Positions 37,606 through 46,669 of a DNA stretch of 47,465 bases are shown one piece after another; the stretch's first letter is position 1, and the number at the start of each line of letters is the position of its first letter. The translations under genes and the position numbers were made by a program. Under the pieces are notes generated by a model. That model made no database searches, had not been told where the DNA came from, and saw only the letters and a program-made list of their open reading frames with translations. Source of the stretch: Ascidiaceihabitans sp. (GTDB lineage Bacteria; Pseudomonadota; Alphaproteobacteria; Rhodobacterales; Rhodobacteraceae). Location of the stretch: positions 1-47,465 of the forward strand of contig JAQXDI010000056.1 in assembly GCA_029251465.1 (NCBI GenBank), written 5' to 3'.

Positions 37606-38573
37606 TCAAACGGCTACTCGCCCTTGCGCTCTTTACTTTCGCTGCAGCCCCCGCTGCGGCGAAAGACCTTGTTTTGCAGCAACCAATTGACTGTGAATTG
37701 GGCCAAGATTGCTACATTCAGCAATATGTAGATCACGACAAGGGCAGCGGCGCGCGCGATTATCGCTGCCAACCGCTGAGTTATGACCAACACAAAGGCA
37801 CCGATTTCGCCCTACACAACACAGAACAGGTGTTGCGCGGCGTCAATGTTATTGCCTCTGCCCCCGGAACTGTTCGCAATGTTCGCGATGGCATGGCAGA
37901 CCGACTTTTTAGTGACGCAAATGCAGAAAACGTCAGTGGCCGCGAATGTGGCAACGGTGTTGTAATCAGTCATGGCGATGGCTGGGAAACCCAGTACTGC
38001 CACCTGAAAAAGGGATCAATTACCGTCAAAACGGGGCAGTCTGTCGGAACAAAAACGATCTTGGGACAAGTCGGGCTTAGCGGTCGCACGCAATTTCCGC
38101 ATGTACATCTGTCTGTGCGCAAAGACGGAAAAGTAGTTGATCCATTTGATCCCAACGGGTCCATCACCTGTGGCCAACCCGATCAAAACACGCTTTGGCA
38201 AACACCGCTCGCGTACCAAGCTGGCGCGGTTCTTCAGGCTGGTTTTCACGATAGTGTTCCGAAGTTTTCTGATGTCAAAAATGGACGCGCGGCCAAAAAT
38301 TCCTTACCCGCAAATGCCCCTGCCATCGTGATTTATGGTTATGCATTCGGCACGCAAAAGGGCGACACAATGCATTTGACCCTGACAGGACCCGATGGCG
38401 TCATGGTCGATCAAAAGGTTACGATCGACAAACAGCAGGCACAAATGTTTCGTGCCGCTGGAAAACGGTTAAAGGCGTCTAGTTGGTCCACAGGGACGTA
38501 TTCGGGATCAGCTGCACTGCTCCGCGACGGGCGTATCATCAGCGTCGAACGTGCGAGCATCCAAGTGCAATAA
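37602..38573 (+). CDS. Secreted M23-family (LytM-like) metallopeptidase
   Basis: A 323-residue exported protein with a signal peptide (residues 1-20). The catalytic M23 core has HKGTDFA with His64 and Asp68, a middle NGVVISHGDGWETQYCHL, and HVHLSV with His167 and His169, so the zinc and catalytic residues are present. M23 enzymes cut peptide cross-bridges in peptidoglycan or activate amidases. Several cysteines suggest disulfides. A C-terminal beta-rich domain (about 220-323) has no family I recognise. The ATG overlaps the clpA stop (ATGA), which is an odd pairing of a periplasmic and a cytoplasmic protein. Confidence 0.88.
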   Translation: MIKRLLALALFTFAAAPAAAKDLVLQQPIDCELGQDCYIQQYVDHDKGSGARDYRCQPLSYDQHKGTDFALHNTEQVLRGVNVIASAPGTVRNVRDGMADRLFSDANAENVSGRECGNGVVISHGDGWETQYCHLKKGSITVKTGQSVGTKTILGQVGLSGRTQFPHVHLSVRKDGKVVDPFDPNGSITCGQPDQNTLWQTPLAYQAGAVLQAGFHDSVPKFSDVKNGRAAKNSLPANAPAIVIYGYAFGTQKGDTMHLTLTGPDGVMVDQKVTIDKQQAQMFRAAGKRLKASSWSTGTYSGSAALLRDGRIISVERASIQVQ

Positions 38574-38590
38574 TCTAAGCGATTATTTTT
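38569..38590 (+). terminator. Hairpin containing the stop codons of two convergent genes
   Basis: AATAATC (38569-38575) pairs with GATTATT (38581-38587) across TAAGC and continues into TTT. The stop TAA of the M23 gene lies in one arm and the stop of the MotB-like gene in the other. It is AT-rich but well formed, and probably terminates plus-strand transcription. Confidence 0.55.
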
Positions 38591-40667
38591 CAGTAAACTT
38601 CAGTTCGATCCGGCGATTTTGCGCACGTGCCGCCGCAGTATCTTCATTGTTTACAGGTTGATATTGACCGAAACCGTTTGCTGCCAGCCGCCCCGGCGGA
38701 ATGCCTAAAAAGTTTGCCATATATTTTACAACAGAAAGTGCTCGCGCTTGGGACAGCTCCCAGTTGTCTGCGAACTCTCCTTGGCCCGACAACGGCACGT
38801 TATCAGTATGACCGTCTACGCGGATGACCCAATTGATTTCTGGCGGAATGTCACCCGCGATGGATCTCAGAATATCGGCGATCTTGGCGATTTCGCCTTC
38901 GCCTGCTCGCGACAGATCAGCACCACCTGGCGGGAACAATACCTCGGACGAAAACACAAATCGGTCGCCTTCAATCCGAACGCCTTCTTGGTTGCCCAAA
39001 ACATCGCGTAGGCGTCCAAAGAACTCGGATCGATATTTTTCAAGATCTTGTGCTTCGGCCTCCAAACGTTTGCGTTCGGCCTCTTCTAACAGCCGGTTAC
39101 GTCGTTCTTCTGCCGCAACCCGCGCCAACGCATTGTTCAAATTCGTGCCCAACGATTGCAATTGCACCTCTTTGGACGCATCGCTGGCGACCGCCTCATC
39201 CAGCAAAACTTGTAAACCGCCCAATTGCGCACGCAAGTCCGCCACTTGTTGGTTCAGCAACTCAGTTTGGCGTTGTGCATCAAGGCTGGTTTTCTCTTCA
39301 TCAGACAGGGCACTTTGCGCGGCCTGTAACAAAGCCTGCCGTTGCTCTGCAGCAGTCAAAAGATCATTGGCCGTCTGCTCAGCACGCAATTTCGCAGCCA
39401 AAGCCGCCGCCAACTGTTCGCGAACTGCAACCATATCAACATCTGAGGCCCCTAAAGTCCCTTCAAGCGCCAGTTTAGCAGCCAAGGCCACGGCCAATTG
39501 CGCCCGTAAATCCGCCATACTCACTTGGCCCTCAGCAACCTGATCTTCAGCGGACGAGCGCGCCGCCTCAGCTTGTAGTTGTGCATTAAGGGCGGCAGCC
39601 AATCGAGAACGCAAATCTTCTGCGTCCGTCGTTCCAGCCCTGATCGCGCTTTGCGCCGCATTCAACGCGGTACGTAATCCGGCCAAATCAGACTCAAGTT
39701 GCGCCTTTTCCGCTCGCAACGCGTCCGCTGACTGGCGCGCGGCATCACGGTCTGCCGCAGTTCCGGAAACACCTGTTTGCAATGTTTCGATCTGCAAAAG
39801 CGCCGCAATCAATTGCGTATCCAAATCCGCCTGCGCAGATCGCGCCGCCGCCAAAAGCGAGAGCGTGTCTTCGGCGTCTTGGCGCTGCGCCTCTAATGCC
39901 AGCGTCATCGCGGTCAGTTCTGCATCGGCATTTTCAAGGCGCGCTCGCAACGCTTCTGCAGCAGCAGCTTCGGCCAATTTGGCCGCTTCTTCGGCGCTTA
40001 GGGCACGGGATGCGTCCTCGAGTTGACCTTCCAAAGCCAAAGCACGATCCGTCGCATCTGAATTCTTCGCACGCAAATCCGCGATCAGAGCATCCAATGC
40101 TTCACGGCGACTGGCCGCCAATCGCGCTGCCTCAACGCCTTCATCAATTTCGGTACGGGCCTGTGCCAACGCCGCATTTAACGCCTCTTGTTTGGACAAC
40201 AATCGCGTCTGTTCCCCCTCAAGCTGTGCGACAGTTGCCAATGCCCCGTCCCGCTGACTGAGCAAAGCTGCGACTTGCGCCTCAAAATTGGTCAGTTGAG
40301 TGTTCGCATCGGCCAAATCAGCCTGGCTGGCATCCCGCTGTGCGGTCAGATTCGCAATCATTGCAGCCTGCGCAGCCACCTGATCCTGCGCCGTGTTCAG
40401 GGTCGCATTCAACGACGTTAATCGTGCGTCCAACTGATTGCCGCGCCGCTCTTCCAAACCCAGCGCTTGGGCCAGGGCCGCAACTTCGCCCGCCAGCGTA
40501 TTCAGTTCTGTCTCTTGCCCGGAAATCGTTTCGCGCAGAACAAATTGGACCACCATAAAGATGGTCAGAACAAACATTAGCACCAGCAATAAGCCGGTCA
40601 TCGCATCGACAAATCCGGGCCAAATTGACGCTTGGAACCGCGCGCCGGTGCGTCGCGACAGCGCCAT
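38583..40667 (-). CDS. MotB-like OmpA-family protein with very long periplasmic coiled coil
   Basis: A 694-residue inner-membrane protein. Residues 1-18 are cytoplasmic, and one membrane helix at about 19-45 reads FVDAMTGLLLVLMFVL, with Asp21 placed like the ion-binding Asp of MotB. Residues about 46-560 form an alanine-rich coiled coil, and 570-694 an OmpA-like peptidoglycan-binding domain (VDGHTDNVPL, NWELSQARALSVVKYM, QNRRIELKF). A unit of the type DLRxQLAxALAAKL occurs three times with spacings of 35 and 28 residues, both multiples of the heptad. It starts 2 bases after the MotA-like gene, so the two proteins surely act together as an ion-driven complex. MotB and ZorB have far shorter periplasmic spacers. 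The cargo or effector is unknown. Confidence 0.85.
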   Translation of the reverse strand: MALSRRTGARFQASIWPGFVDAMTGLLLVLMFVLTIFMVVQFVLRETISGQETELNTLAGEVAALAQALGLEERRGNQLDARLTSLNATLNTAQDQVAAQAAMIANLTAQRDASQADLADANTQLTNFEAQVAALLSQRDGALATVAQLEGEQTRLLSKQEALNAALAQARTEIDEGVEAARLAASRREALDALIADLRAKNSDATDRALALEGQLEDASRALSAEEAAKLAEAAAAEALRARLENADAELTAMTLALEAQRQDAEDTLSLLAAARSAQADLDTQLIAALLQIETLQTGVSGTAADRDAARQSADALRAEKAQLESDLAGLRTALNAAQSAIRAGTTDAEDLRSRLAAALNAQLQAEAARSSAEDQVAEGQVSMADLRAQLAVALAAKLALEGTLGASDVDMVAVREQLAAALAAKLRAEQTANDLLTAAEQRQALLQAAQSALSDEEKTSLDAQRQTELLNQQVADLRAQLGGLQVLLDEAVASDASKEVQLQSLGTNLNNALARVAAEERRNRLLEEAERKRLEAEAQDLEKYRSEFFGRLRDVLGNQEGVRIEGDRFVFSSEVLFPPGGADLSRAGEGEIAKIADILRSIAGDIPPEINWVIRVDGHTDNVPLSGQGEFADNWELSQARALSVVKYMANFLGIPPGRLAANGFGQYQPVNNEDTAAARAQNRRIELKFTEK

Positions 40668-40669
40668 GG

Positions 40670-41872
40670 TTAGTCCTCACCTTGCTGGTTTTTGCCCTTG
40701 GCCAAACGCCGCGCCTGCCCGCGTGGCTGCGACAACGCCTGTGCCAGCGCCGAAATATCCGTGCGCAATTCTGCCATGCTTTCTTGGCGACCGGCCGAGA
40801 TTTCCTCAAGAATGCGCAACATCTGAACATCAATTGACCGCAAGCGCATCCGGCTTTCGGCATCGATGCCTTCGCCACCGGCACTTGAATGGGATTCGAA
40901 ATGCGCGACCAATCGCTCTTGGCCAGCTGCCACCCGCTCAAGTGCTGAATTTTCCGCATCGCCGTGTTGCATTTGATGGGTCATGCGATCAACGGATTCA
41001 GCCAATTGCCCCAGCCGTTCGTCGACCATTGAGCGGCTCACATCCGATTGCACGAACATCTGCTGCAAGGCTTCCATCTGCTCGGCCATGTGATCCAGCA
41101 CCCCCGTCATCGCAGCCTGATCCGTCGTTCCTTCTTCGCCCGTTGAGAACCCAACGCGGGTAATCGAGCTGAGCCACTCTTCGAGTTCGCGGTAAAACCG
41201 GTTCTGACCGTGGCCGGCAAATAGCTCCAAAATCCCGACGACCAACGACCCCGCCAGCCCCAGCAATGACGACGCAAACGCGACGCCCATACCGCTAAGC
41301 TGTGCCTCAAGACCCGTCATCAAACGGCCAAACACCTCAACACTGGCTTCGCCGTCTTGTGGCGCAAGGCTGCGGATCGTGTCGACAAGGGCAGGAACAG
41401 TGGTTGCCAACCCGTAAAAAGTGCCCAAAAGGCCTAGAAAAATCAGTGTGTTAACGATGTAGCGCGTGATTTCGCGAGCCTCGTCAATGCGCGTAGAAAC
41501 CGAATCCAAAATGGAGCGGGTCGAAGTCGTGTTGACCTGCATCCTTGCCCCGCGTGTACGTAAAAGCGACGCCAACGGGGCCAGCAATTGCGGCGCTTTG
41601 GAATTCACCTCCGATGTGTCATCAGCAAATCGCTCAATCCAATGCACCGAGCCGATCAATTGGATCACTTGATAAAAACAAGCGACAACACCGATCAAAA
41701 AGACAAAAAAGATGAACCCGTTCAGCTGCGGATTTGCTTGAAACACCGGCAAAACCTGCGGCAATGCCACAAAGGCGCCAAAGCTGGTCAAGCCAATGAC
41801 GATCAACATCAGCGCGATTTGACGCACTGGCTGTGAAAATTGTGGTCGCGCCTCTTGTTTTGGCTGCGCCAT
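40670..41872 (-). CDS. MotA/TolQ/ExbB-like proton channel family protein
   Basis: A 400-residue inner-membrane protein. Membrane helices lie at about 20-40, 52-74, 138-160 and 194-218. The last two carry the MotA/TolQ/ExbB core (NTLIFLGLLGTFYGLATTV and LSGMGVAFASSLLGLAGSLVVG). Residues 75-135 form a cytoplasmic loop, and 220-400 a helical cytoplasmic tail with an acidic end. The ATG at 41872 with GGAG upstream is chosen over a longer frame. The neighbour two bases downstream is the MotB-like partner. In characterised relatives five A subunits surround a B dimer and turn when ions flow. It lies 72 bases after the ChaC-like gene and may share its transcript. Confidence 0.87.
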   Translation of the reverse strand: MAQPKQEARPQFSQPVRQIALMLIVIGLTSFGAFVALPQVLPVFQANPQLNGFIFFVFLIGVVACFYQVIQLIGSVHWIERFADDTSEVNSKAPQLLAPLASLLRTRGARMQVNTTSTRSILDSVSTRIDEAREITRYIVNTLIFLGLLGTFYGLATTVPALVDTIRSLAPQDGEASVEVFGRLMTGLEAQLSGMGVAFASSLLGLAGSLVVGILELFAGHGQNRFYRELEEWLSSITRVGFSTGEEGTTDQAAMTGVLDHMAEQMEALQQMFVQSDVSRSMVDERLGQLAESVDRMTHQMQHGDAENSALERVAAGQERLVAHFESHSSAGGEGIDAESRMRLRSIDVQMLRILEEISAGRQESMAELRTDISALAQALSQPRGQARRLAKGKNQQGED

Positions 41873-41944
41873 GCGCCGTGCTCCGGGCTTTGTTTGCTGC
41901 TCTTGCGCTGAACTTAACGAAAATAAATACAAAGCGCCAAGGAT

Positions 41945-42472
41945 TTATGCGCTTAAGGCACGGACCCGCGCGGTCAACCATTCAAGGTCGGGATCACGCA
42001 GACCGATCTGCATCAGATGATCCGCAGTGTTGTACAAATATTCCGTATTTGGCCCACGGCCCCCCACGGCACGCGCGATGATTTGCGCCTGCTGTTCCAG
42101 TGTTTCGTGGCAATATTGATCGTGGGATTCATCGATCACGTAAGTCACCGCCTGCACGCTGCGCCCATCCGACAGCTGCACCGCAAGCATCTTTTCAACG
42201 TAGGCAGATGAAATCAATTCACGTTCGCGCAAGTATGCCAGTGTCTCGTCTTCTTTGCCCGCAGCAACAGCCAAAGCGACCCCAACACATTCCGATTGCG
42301 GGGCCTCATCCAACGCCAAAACCAAACCCGGTTTTTCGTCCGTGCCGCGATGATGGATCGAGCGCATGCAGAACGACCGCGCATACCCCGGCAATGTCCC
42401 GATTGCTTGCTCTGCAACCTCAAAGCCGGGATTCCACAACAGGCTTCCGTACCCAAACACCCACATTGTCAT
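41945..42472 (-). CDS. Gamma-glutamylcyclotransferase, ChaC-like
   Basis: A 175-residue enzyme that probably cleaves glutathione to 5-oxoproline and cysteinylglycine in the cytosol. It begins WVFGYGSLLWNPGFE, the signature of ChaC proteins (YGSL substrate loop), has FCMRSIHHRGT and GLVLALDEAP, and the catalytic Glu in the RERELISSAY region. The frame is open far upstream, but the similarity starts here and AAAGGA precedes the ATG at 42472; an ATG at 42466 is also possible. Divergent from the DUF2125 gene. Confidence 0.9.
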   Translation of the reverse strand: MTMWVFGYGSLLWNPGFEVAEQAIGTLPGYARSFCMRSIHHRGTDEKPGLVLALDEAPQSECVGVALAVAAGKEDETLAYLRERELISSAYVEKMLAVQLSDGRSVQAVTYVIDESHDQYCHETLEQQAQIIARAVGGRGPNTEYLYNTADHLMQIGLRDPDLEWLTARVRALSA

Positions 42473-42536
42473 CGCTCTGGTCCTTTGATTATCGTCTCGG
42501 TAAAACCTATTCAGAGCCAAAGCGAAAGGGCTGTTC

Positions 42537-43541
42537 ATGCGCCGACTGATCTGGATTTTGGTAATCTTAAGCATTTTGTGGTGCGCATGGTGGGCCCTGT
42601 TCGGGTTTGGGTTAAAAACCGGCCTCGAAACTTGGTTCCAAGATCGCCGCGACACTGGGTGGCAAGCAGAATACAGCCGCTTGGACCTGAACGGTTTCCC
42701 GGGGCGGGTGCGCGCCGATTTGACAGATGTCGCGCTGGCAGACCCTTCGGCGGGTTTGGCAATCACGTTGCCAACATTTAGCATCAGCGCACCGACCTAT
42801 TGGCCCGGCGACGTGACAATCGATTTGCCAAACGCGCCAATTCAAGTCGCCACGCCACAGCAGAAATCCGAAATCGATGTGCAAGGCGGCAAGGCTGATT
42901 TGCGCTTGCACCCCGGCACAGCGCTGGAGCTTGAGCAGCTGTCGCTGGTGACATCGCAGTGGGCGATTTCCACAAAAACCGGCGTGCTCTACGGGGCCGA
43001 TGACATGAAACTGTCGATGGTTCAAAGTCAGAGCGACCCCAACAAATATGCCTTTGTTGCGCGTGCAGCAGGGTTTAGCCCCGGCGACATTCCTCGGTCA
43101 AAATTGCGCATTCCGGCGTCGTGGCCAGTGACCTTTGATAAACTTGAACTAAACGGGACCATTACATTTTCGCGCCCATGGGATTTGGACGCAATCGAAG
43201 ATACGCGCCCGCAACCTCGCACAATTCAATTGAAACTGGCCGAAGCAGCGTGGGCAGATTTACGCGTTTTCTTTGCCGCGGACCTGCGCGTCGACGCGGA
43301 CGGTGTGCCAACCGGAACCGTTAATATTCAGGCAGAAAACTGGCAAACGATGTTGGATTTGGCCCAAGAAGCAGGGCTGGTGAACCCGACCATGCGGCAA
43401 CAAGCGGAAAAAGGCCTTAGCCAACTGGCGCGATTTTCCGGCGATCCCAACGCCTTGGACGTCCAGCTGAATTTCAAGGCGGGTTTTATGGCCGTCGGCA
43501 TCATTCCCATCGGTCCGGTACCGCGCTTGGTTCTGCGCTAA
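42537..43541 (+). CDS. DUF2125 family envelope protein
   Basis: A 334-residue protein anchored by an N-terminal membrane helix (LIWILVILSILWCAWWALFGF), with the rest probably periplasmic. The repeated beta-strand pattern (YSRLDLNGFPGRVRADLTDVAL and later LPTFSISAPTYWPGDVTIDLP, in parts) is that of DUF2125, which resembles AsmA/DUF945-type beta-rich domains. The function is not known; AsmA-like proteins are linked to lipid transport, so an envelope role is likely. AAAGGG lies before the ATG. The gene stands alone. Confidence 0.85.
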   Translation: MRRLIWILVILSILWCAWWALFGFGLKTGLETWFQDRRDTGWQAEYSRLDLNGFPGRVRADLTDVALADPSAGLAITLPTFSISAPTYWPGDVTIDLPNAPIQVATPQQKSEIDVQGGKADLRLHPGTALELEQLSLVTSQWAISTKTGVLYGADDMKLSMVQSQSDPNKYAFVARAAGFSPGDIPRSKLRIPASWPVTFDKLELNGTITFSRPWDLDAIEDTRPQPRTIQLKLAEAAWADLRVFFAADLRVDADGVPTGTVNIQAENWQTMLDLAQEAGLVNPTMRQQAEKGLSQLARFSGDPNALDVQLNFKAGFMAVGIIPIGPVPRLVLR

Positions 43542-43562
43542 AACAGGCCGAGACGCGTCAGC

Positions 43563-44333
43563 TTATCGACAGTAGGATCCGCTGCGATATCGCGCCGTGT
43601 CGAAATGGAAATGGTCTTGGTGATAGCGATCAGCGTCAGGCCCCAAAACGGTTCCGAATGGACCACAGGCCGCTTTGTGCGCACGTCGGATGGTTCTGCT
43701 GTCTGCCCCGTTCCACCCTTGCAGCACCGTAATCGTGCGCCCGTCCACCAAAGTAAGTCCCGAAATATCGATGGCGCGCCCTTTGCCGTGCTCCGATATC
43801 TTTGCTCCTGCTTTGTTGTTGCGGGTGCGGCACGAATAATGCGCGGCGACTTTTAGCCCGGCCAATCCACCGCCTTTGGACCCGACTGCGGGCTTGGCAC
43901 CTTTGTTGATCCAGGATTTCAGCGCCGTTGCCGTGCCACAGTCCATCACGGCCTGTTGGCTCAGGGTGATGCCGGCAACGGATCGCACGCGCACCGCATT
44001 ATCAACGCCGCATCCGGTGATTTTGCCCGGTACGCGCCCAACCACTTCGCCTTGGATGTCAGGATCGCCGCACACCGCCCCGCGCAACCGATTGCGTTTT
44101 CGGGCCATGGCTTTTTCAATGATGCCGCCGGGGCGCACGTTTGGGCGCAGCGACAAATCGATCCCTTGCGTCGTCGCCGCGACAAATTCTAACCGTTCCT
44201 GCGGCAGTTGCGGCACGACCACGATATTGCGATGCCCCGTGCCCGCCCGCGCAATCGGACGCAGCGACACACTAGGGCCAGCAATCGCTGTGCTGCCCAA
44301 AACCATCGAAATTATGAGGCCAAATCGTATCAT
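43563..44333 (-). CDS. Extensin-family protein (peptidoglycan peptidase-like)
   Basis: A 256-residue exported protein with a signal peptide ([18 protein letters not shown]). The C-terminal extensin-like domain has CGVDNAVRV, SEHGKGRAIDISGL and a closing HQDHFHFD, so the His-Asp-His metal pattern of LAS-type peptidoglycan peptidases (VanY/MepA) is present. Conserved cysteines (CGDP, CGTAT, YSCRTR, AACGPFG, YCR) suggest disulfides. It may trim wall peptides. The ATG overlaps the tyrC stop by 4 bases; the link to tyrosine synthesis is unexplained and is probably only transcriptional. Confidence 0.87.
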   Translation of the reverse strand: MIRFGLIISMVLGSTAIAGPSVSLRPIARAGTGHRNIVVVPQLPQERLEFVAATTQGIDLSLRPNVRPGGIIEKAMARKRNRLRGAVCGDPDIQGEVVGRVPGKITGCGVDNAVRVRSVAGITLSQQAVMDCGTATALKSWINKGAKPAVGSKGGGLAGLKVAAHYSCRTRNNKAGAKISEHGKGRAIDISGLTLVDGRTITVLQGWNGADSRTIRRAHKAACGPFGTVLGPDADRYHQDHFHFDTARYRSGSYCR

Positions 44334-45253
44334 TCGTTGCTCGTTGTTGCGCGACCAAAGTTCGGCGCTGCAGTGTCCTGACCCGCCTCGATGATCCCAC
44401 GTCGGATCGCGCGCGTTCGTGTGAAATACTCGAACAGGTGATCGCCGTCGCCCGTGCGGATGGCGCGCTGCAGGGCGAATAATTCCTCGGTAAAGCGTCC
44501 AAGAATTTCCAGCGTCGCGTCTTTGTTGGACAAAAACACATCGCGCCACATGGTTGGATCACTGGCTGCGATCCGAGTAAAATCACGAAAACCCGCAGCT
44601 GAATATTTGATCACTTCGCCGTCGGTGACGCGGCCCAGATCATCTGCGACGCCGACCATCGTGTAAGCGATCAAGTGGGGGGCGTGGCTGGTGACCGCAA
44701 GGACCAGATCATGGTGATCTGCGTCCATTTCTTCAACATTTGATCCCAACCCCTCCCAAAAGCCGCGCAGTTTGGCGACCGCGTCGGGATCGGACCCTTC
44801 GACCGGAACAATAAGACACCAGCGGTTGTCAAACAGCTCGGCAAAGCCGGATTCAGGGCCGGAATGTTCCGTTCCCGCCAAAGGATGCGCAGGAATAAAG
44901 TGTACGTTATCAGGCAAGTGCGGGCCAACGACCTCGATCACATTGCGCTTGACCGACCCGACATCTGTCACTGTCGCCCCCGGTGCCAATGCCCCTGCGA
45001 TTTCGGAAGCAACCGCGCCCATTGCGCCAACAGGCACGCACAAGATGACCAAATCGGCGCCCTCCACTGCTTCGACCGCGCTGTCGCAGACCCGATCGCA
45101 CAATCCGATTTTACGGGCCGTATCGCGGGTGGCTGCACTGCGTGCATAGCCGGTGACTTCGCCGGCCAAACCGCCGCGTTTCATCCCCCAAAACATCGAA
45201 GACGCAATCAGCCCAAGGCCGATCAACGCCACGCGTTTGTATGTCACGCTCAT
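44330..45253 (-). CDS. tyrC: Prephenate/arogenate dehydrogenase
   Basis: Oxidative decarboxylation of prephenate or arogenate on the way to tyrosine. The 307-residue protein has the NAD(P) glycine motif [12 protein letters not shown] at the N-terminus, [26 protein letters not shown] with the catalytic His, and [17 protein letters not shown]. No chorismate mutase or ACT domain is attached. Proteins of this type in alphaproteobacteria often accept both substrates (cyclohexadienyl dehydrogenases). The start overlaps the hisC stop by 4 bases, forming the usual hisC-tyrC pair. Confidence 0.93.
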   Translation of the reverse strand: MSVTYKRVALIGLGLIASSMFWGMKRGGLAGEVTGYARSAATRDTARKIGLCDRVCDSAVEAVEGADLVILCVPVGAMGAVASEIAGALAPGATVTDVGSVKRNVIEVVGPHLPDNVHFIPAHPLAGTEHSGPESGFAELFDNRWCLIVPVEGSDPDAVAKLRGFWEGLGSNVEEMDADHHDLVLAVTSHAPHLIAYTMVGVADDLGRVTDGEVIKYSAAGFRDFTRIAASDPTMWRDVFLSNKDATLEILGRFTEELFALQRAIRTGDGDHLFEYFTRTRAIRRGIIEAGQDTAAPNFGRATTSNE

Positions 45254-46338
45254 GTGTCTTCACCCGCTTTGAAATTCCGCACCGCATGCACGACACGGCG
45301 GCACGCGCTTTCGTCGCCCACCGTGATCCGCAACGCTTTGGGCAGGTTGTATCCTGCGACTTTGCGCACGATCAGGCCGGTTGCTTTTAGATATTCATCG
45401 CAAGCGTCCGCCTCTTGGCTGCTGCCAAAACGCGCAAGGATAAAATTGGCGTGGCTGACGTCGGACTGCACACCGATTTCAGCCAAAGCATTGGCCATCC
45501 ACGTGCGCCATTTCGCGTTTTCGGCGCGGCAATGTTCGGCGTATGCCACATCGCGCAAGGCCGCCTCTGCCGTGTCCAACCCTGACTGGCTGAGGTTGAA
45601 CGGGCCGCGAATACGGTTCATCACGTCGATGATTTCTGCGGGGCCATAGCCCCAACCGATCCGCAAACTGCCCAGCCCATACAGCTTGGAAAAGGTGCGG
45701 GTCATAAAGACGTTGTCGCGGGCGCTCACCAACGCAGCACCGCCATCGTAGCCGTCGACGAATTCTGCGTAGGCCCCGTCCAGAACCAACATCGCTTGGG
45801 GCGGCAGGCCGCTCGCCAAACGTTCCATTTCTGCCAGACCGATCATCGTGCCGGTCGGGTTGTTGGGATTCGCGATGAACACCAGTTTGGTTTTGTCGGT
45901 GCAGGCGGCCAGAATCGCGTCCACATCCGTGATGCGTTCTTTTTCAGGCACCTCGACCGGCGTTGCCCCGGCGGCCAGCGCGGAAATGCGGTACATCGCA
46001 AAGCCGTGTTCGGTGTGGATCACCTCATCCCCTGGCCCCGCAAATGCATTGCACAGAAACGCGATAATCTCGTCAGAGCCCGCCCCGCAGATGATACGCT
46101 CTGCGTCCAGGTCCAGCACTTCGGCAATTGCAGCACGCAAAGAAGAGTGATCAGACGATGGGTAGCGGTGCAGGTCAAACGCGGCCCGTTTATACGCCTC
46201 GATCGCGAGATCGCTGGGCCCAAGCGGGTTTTCATTCGAGCTAAGCTTGATCGAATTGCTAATGCCCGCCACATGGGCCGCACCGCTCTGATACAGCGAG
46301 ATGTCCATGATGCCCGGTTGCGGTGTGATGCGTGTCAT
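45250..46338 (-). CDS. hisC: Histidinol-phosphate aminotransferase
   Basis: A PLP enzyme of histidine synthesis. Members next to tyrC often also transaminate prephenate or aromatic keto acids. The 362-residue protein begins with ISLYQSGA and [10 protein letters not shown], has [18 protein letters not shown] and [14 protein letters not shown] with PLP Lys218, and ends in a region with RITVGDE. I chose the ATG at 46338, with AGGA upstream; the frame continues further without similarity. Operon order hisC-tyrC-extensin. Confidence 0.94.
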   Translation of the reverse strand: MTRITPQPGIMDISLYQSGAAHVAGISNSIKLSSNENPLGPSDLAIEAYKRAAFDLHRYPSSDHSSLRAAIAEVLDLDAERIICGAGSDEIIAFLCNAFAGPGDEVIHTEHGFAMYRISALAAGATPVEVPEKERITDVDAILAACTDKTKLVFIANPNNPTGTMIGLAEMERLASGLPPQAMLVLDGAYAEFVDGYDGGAALVSARDNVFMTRTFSKLYGLGSLRIGWGYGPAEIIDVMNRIRGPFNLSQSGLDTAEAALRDVAYAEHCRAENAKWRTWMANALAEIGVQSDVSHANFILARFGSSQEADACDEYLKATGLIVRKVAGYNLPKALRITVGDESACRRVVHAVRNFKAGEDT

Positions 46339-46438
46339 TGCGCGTGATCCTGTCTTTGTCAGGATTGGTTTTAACCGCGCGTTTGGGTCGTGACCAGCGG
46401 CTTTGTCTGCGACCAAGTGCGCGGGTGTGCCAAGTTGC

Positions 46439-46669
46439 CTAAAGTGGCGAAGTCAATCGGCGCACAAACGGATTGCGGCGCAGGGATTTATCGACGTTTG
46501 CCCAGCCGGCACTGGCAGCACCGTCATACGCGATCAGGCCTTTTTCAACACGTTCTTCGGCGCTGGCGAAATTCTTGAAATTCAGGCTGCGCCCAACGCG
46601 GAAATACGAAAACCAGACCCATGGGCGCAGACAAAGATTGCGCATCAAAGGCCATTCGAATGCGGCCAA
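46439..46669 (-). pseudogene. 3' part of a frameshifted hypothetical gene
   Basis: This 76-codon frame starts inside the end of the next gene upstream (46645-47217) in another frame. Its product (AAFEWPLMRNLCLRPWVWFSYFR onward) looks like a protein C-terminus rather than an independent start. Adding one base near 46672-46677 would join both frames into a single protein of about 260 residues ending here at TAG. Either a true single-base deletion or a sequencing error explains this. Confidence 0.55.

Noticed and set aside
38583..41872. Zorya anti-phage defence system
   Set aside because: The MotA/MotB core is similar in plan to ZorAB, but no ZorC, ZorD or ZorE-like helicase or nuclease gene lies nearby, and the long coiled coil is in the B protein, not in the tail of A.
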